Shown piece after piece: positions 32,978-35,535 of a stretch of DNA of 35,535 bases. The notes beneath the pieces were generated by a model that was not told where the DNA came from, made no database searches, and was given only the letters and a program-made list of their open reading frames with translations. Made by a program: the position numbers and the translations under genes. Position 1 is the first letter of the stretch. Each line of letters starts with the position of its first letter. The stretch is from Oscillospiraceae bacterium (lineage in GTDB: Bacteria > Bacillota > Clostridia > Oscillospirales > Oscillospiraceae). Location: NCBI GenBank assembly GCA_015067795.1, contig SVLU01000017.1, positions 1-35,535 on the forward strand. The letters run 5' to 3'.

Positions 32978-34804
32978 TTATGAATAGATTTGAGCAAGTA
33001 GCAGCTTATGAGCATCAAACATATCATTTAAACCAGTAAGCCATGAGTAATAGAATGAAAAAATACTCTGTGAAGTTAATGCTGGCTTGGCAATCATCGG
33101 GTAGTTGGATGATATAAATGAATGTAAGTTTTGCAGGAATATGTTCATTATGTCTTTCGTCATAATGTATTGAATTGTTGTTGGCGTAATCAGAGTCAAG
33201 ACATCTTCTGGTTTTAAATCATTATATACACGTCCAGAACGGGCTTTGATTTGACGCTCGAAGTGTTTTTTCCAATTTGTGTGCAAAGAATTTGTAATAT
33301 CTTTTACATTGCAAGCGAACACACTGGTAAGACGAGATATTTCTGTAGATACATTTCCTTCCTCTGCAACATCCAACTCATAATAGTTCGTTATCAAGCG
33401 AGCAAATTTGTTCGGATCAGACAAGAACGTGGATTCAATCCCATATCCTTCTTGGAAAACAACAGAGATTGGTGCATTTGATGTGTCCACATTCTTTTTA
33501 TCATCATTTCCTGCAGCTGTTTTTCTATTAAGCGGAACACAGTCTGTATCACGAATAATCAGCCATTCACAAGTTGATGGTATTATCCCTTTTAATGCTC
33601 GTGCGTAAGAAATCAACTTCCCATTTAAGGTGTCGATACCATCCATCTTTACAAAAACATTTCCAGGAGCGGATACATTTGCCCACGTTTCATATTTAGG
33701 GCAGATGTTACTAAAGAAATCCAAATCTCCTGTACCCTCAACAAGAATTAACCTACTTGCGAATCGCAACCTCTCAAGTTGCCGAAGACATCCACCAAGA
33801 TTTTCCATTACGATGCCTTTACAACCTGCACTTAGACTGGTTATGGTACCGTTCGCTTTTGTTGTATCATCAAGAAATAGAATTTCATTCTCGCTAACAC
33901 ACTCTAAAAAACGGTCATTATGAGTGATGATAAACAGTTGCATGTTATTGAATGTGCGGAACTCATCGATTAGTCTCTTTTGAATTTTTAGATGTAAATG
34001 TGAATCTGGCTCGTCTATGAGTAAAATACCAATTTCAGATCCTAAGTATTCAACTGAAGAGAAGATTTCAGCCAATTGAAGGAAACCACTACCAAATGAT
34101 AATATGTTTTTTCCGTCTACTTGCATGGAAATATACTGCTTATTATCACGATCCACTTCGGTGATGTGATAAGAACTTTGTAAAACGTTGTTTATATGCA
34201 GCTCTACATCCGCAGTATTTTCTCTTAGTTTGTTTCTTAGCACTTCATAACCTTTACCTTTTGCAATTTTGTCCATTACTTGAGCCTTATACATGTAAGG
34301 TTCTTTAACAATGATATTAGCAACAGGTCTCGATTCATTAACAGTAAGAAATGTATCTAACTTTTTTCCGAGGCTGGCCACCATAGTCTCGAAGTTCTTA
34401 AATTCAGTTGCATTAATGTATTCTACCTGTAAATAGGCATTATCAATGGTAGTTACCTTGCTAATACTGAAACCGAGAGAATAGGTTATTTCTTGATACT
34501 CAATATCAAGAGTAATATGCATGGTTGCATCTTTTTTAGCGCATCCTACGGGGAACAAGTCCATATCGTTATATACTCGTATAAACTCCATATCCCTAAA
34601 TGGAAGATTATGAGAATTGGCGTAAAACCCAGACTTATCTTTTTTTAGATTTAAATCATAACACATTTTCCAAAGATGAATTGCTTCAAATATAGATGTT
34701 TTTCCGATATTATTTGCACCAATCAGCACATTGAAGGCTCCAGCGCAATTTATGGTTAAATTTTGGATACTCTTAAAATTTTTGATGGATATTGTTTTTA
34801 TCAT
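32978..34804 (-). CDS. OLD-family ATPase with TOPRIM nuclease domain
   Basis: A 608-residue protein. It has an ABC-type ATPase with Walker A GANNIGKTS (29-37), a signature-like LSFGSGFLQLAEI (about 235-247), Walker B ILLIDEPDSHLHL (about 260-272) and a FIITHND switch (about 291-297). A TOPRIM-like region follows: LILVEGTGDLDFF (E356) and LIIRDTDCVP (D419, D421). This is the OLD architecture, known in phage-exclusion proteins and in GajA of Gabija. No UvrD-like GajB, reverse transcriptase or AriB partner is adjacent, so a stand-alone OLD role is most likely. It has its own promoter and terminator, separate from the Thoeris unit. Confidence 0.88.
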   Translation of the reverse strand: MIKTISIKNFKSIQNLTINCAGAFNVLIGANNIGKTSIFEAIHLWKMCYDLNLKKDKSGFYANSHNLPFRDMEFIRVYNDMDLFPVGCAKKDATMHITLDIEYQEITYSLGFSISKVTTIDNAYLQVEYINATEFKNFETMVASLGKKLDTFLTVNESRPVANIIVKEPYMYKAQVMDKIAKGKGYEVLRNKLRENTADVELHINNVLQSSYHITEVDRDNKQYISMQVDGKNILSFGSGFLQLAEIFSSVEYLGSEIGILLIDEPDSHLHLKIQKRLIDEFRTFNNMQLFIITHNDRFLECVSENEILFLDDTTKANGTITSLSAGCKGIVMENLGGCLRQLERLRFASRLILVEGTGDLDFFSNICPKYETWANVSAPGNVFVKMDGIDTLNGKLISYARALKGIIPSTCEWLIIRDTDCVPLNRKTAAGNDDKKNVDTSNAPISVVFQEGYGIESTFLSDPNKFARLITNYYELDVAEEGNVSTEISRLTSVFACNVKDITNSLHTNWKKHFERQIKARSGRVYNDLKPEDVLTLITPTTIQYIMTKDIMNIFLQNLHSFISSNYPMIAKPALTSQSIFSFYYSWLTGLNDMFDAHKLLLAQIYS

Positions 34805-34839
34805 ATGTATACCCCACTATATTCAGGAGACTTTATAAT

Positions 34840-34867
34840 ATTATATCATATTGTCAATAAATGTCGA
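34840..34867 (-). promoter_or_regulatory. promoter of the OLD-family gene
   Basis: TCGACA and TATAAT on the minus strand with a 16-base spacer, in the divergent gap with the integrase gene. Confidence 0.6.
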
Positions 34868-34953
34868 ATGAAAAAACTGATAGATAAGAGTGTTGGAGGT
34901 TGATTGTTGTGAAATGCTATGTTTAGAAAAGTATAATTTAAGGAGAAATAAGC

Positions 34954-35535
34954 ATGGCATCAATCGTTCAACGAAACAAAAGCTTCAGCGTGGTGTACAC
35001 CGTATACGAGGGAGACAAGAAGAAACAAAAATGGGAGACCTATCATTCCTATGAAGCGGCGCTCAGGCGAAAGGAACAACTGGACTTGATTCAGCAACAT
35101 GAGAAAGAGAGAGCGCAGTACCGGGAAGGAACACTGGCGCAATTTCTGGAGGAATACGTGGACCTGTACGGTCGCATTCACTGGGCCTGTTCCACCTACA
35201 CCAGTAACGAAGGACTCATTCGGAACTATATTGTTCCGTTTATGGGAAGCATGTGGCTGTCAGAGTTCAGCCCCAAGGTAATTGCAGCGTTGTATGGGAA
35301 ATTGCAGTCTGATCCTAAAATCACGCCCTCTGTGTTGACGAACATTCATAAGTTGCTGCACAGTGCATTTGAGCAGGCAGTTCTGTGGGAGTATGTTCCA
35401 AGGAACCCCTTCCAGAAAGCAAATGTTCCGAAAGCCTTTCCAACTGAAATCCCGATGCTGACCACTGATGAAATTAAGATATTGATCCGTAACTGCGAAA
35501 ACCCCATGCTGTCTATTGCGATACATCTGGCTTTT
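34954..35535 (+). CDS. int: tyrosine recombinase/phage-type integrase, 3' end outside window
   Basis: An open frame of 194 codons runs to the window edge without a stop. It starts at ATG after AAGGAG. The N-terminal part (about 1-50, SFSVVYTVYEGDKKKQKWETYHSYEAALRRK) is an arm-type DNA-binding domain of the AP2-like integrase group. Residues about 60-150 (GTLAQFLEEYVDLYG ... IRNYIVPFMGSMWLSEFSPKVI ... HKLLHSAFEQAVLWEYVPRNPF) are the SAM-like core-binding domain. The catalytic domain with the R-H-R-H-Y residues is only just starting (LTTDEIKILI) and is cut off. It would catalyse integration and excision of the element that interrupts sigK. Confidence 0.9.
   Translation, partial: MASIVQRNKSFSVVYTVYEGDKKKQKWETYHSYEAALRRKEQLDLIQQHEKERAQYREGTLAQFLEEYVDLYGRIHWACSTYTSNEGLIRNYIVPFMGSMWLSEFSPKVIAALYGKLQSDPKITPSVLTNIHKLLHSAFEQAVLWEYVPRNPFQKANVPKAFPTEIPMLTTDEIKILIRNCENPMLSIAIHLAF

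Larger units (their letters stand above)
29628..35535. mobile_element. putative integrative element with defence cargo, partial
   Basis: It begins where sigK is cut and contains a Thoeris-like operon, an OLD-family gene and a small gene, all on the minus strand. A tyrosine integrase reads rightward out of the window. The cargo genes look richer in A+T than the chromosome to the left. No phage structural, conjugation or replication gene is visible. The right end, and therefore the element's size and kind, are not seen. Confidence 0.55.

Noticed and set aside
32978-34804. Gabija, PARIS or retron system
   Set aside because: The OLD-like gene has no UvrD helicase, AriB-like or reverse transcriptase partner within the visible region.
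34932-34937. TATAAT as the integrase promoter
   Set aside because: It is too close to the ribosome-binding site and has no fitting -35 hexamer.

Overview
The window looks like a low-to-mid-GC, anaerobic, spore-forming-lineage Firmicute of class Clostridia, most like Ruminococcus and its relatives. The reasons are dockerin-bearing glycosidases, ireB, a T-box-controlled pheST, spoIVF and sigma-K homologues, CotF-like coat genes and the nnr-ydcC-alr-mazF gene order. No rRNA, tRNA or CRISPR array was seen.

Layout. From 1 to 20.6 kb nearly everything is on the minus strand and is mostly core chromosome. It holds rplS with its own promoter and leader; an apparent operon of SpoIVFA-like M23 protein, SpoIVFB-like M50 protease, a TIGR03960-type radical SAM protein, its DUF2344 partner and pfkA; galM; and pheS-pheT behind a Phe-type T-box. 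Next come two secreted dockerin proteins of an unusual architecture, an SH3/NlpC-P60 wall hydrolase with a small partner, ireB, two CotF-like coat genes, a hypothetical gene, mazF, and the alr / YdcC-like lipoprotein / nnr cluster. Intergenic spaces carry dispersed palindromic repeats, including three copies of a TGTCATTGCGAG...CTCGGAATGACA element.

From 20.7 to 28.7 kb there are two tandem, very large paralogous GH3 enzymes. Each has a signal peptide, a permuted GH3 catalytic core, carbohydrate-binding-like modules, a cohesin-like beta domain and a C-terminal type I dockerin. With the two smaller dockerin proteins at 11-13.5 kb they suggest a cellulosome-like extracellular complex.

From 29.0 kb the picture changes. 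A pro-sigma-K gene on the plus strand stops in the middle of its region 4.2 recognition helix. It is followed by a visibly more A+T-rich block of minus-strand genes, and a tyrosine integrase reads out of the right edge. The block encodes three different TIR-like proteins and a two-transmembrane macro-like protein in one operon, which I read as a type II Thoeris-like anti-phage system with several TIR subunits. Beside it are an OLD-family ATPase/TOPRIM protein and a small unknown protein. The simplest reading is a defence-carrying integrative element inserted in the 3' end of sigK, comparable in principle to the skin elements of other spore formers. The right end of the element is outside the window.
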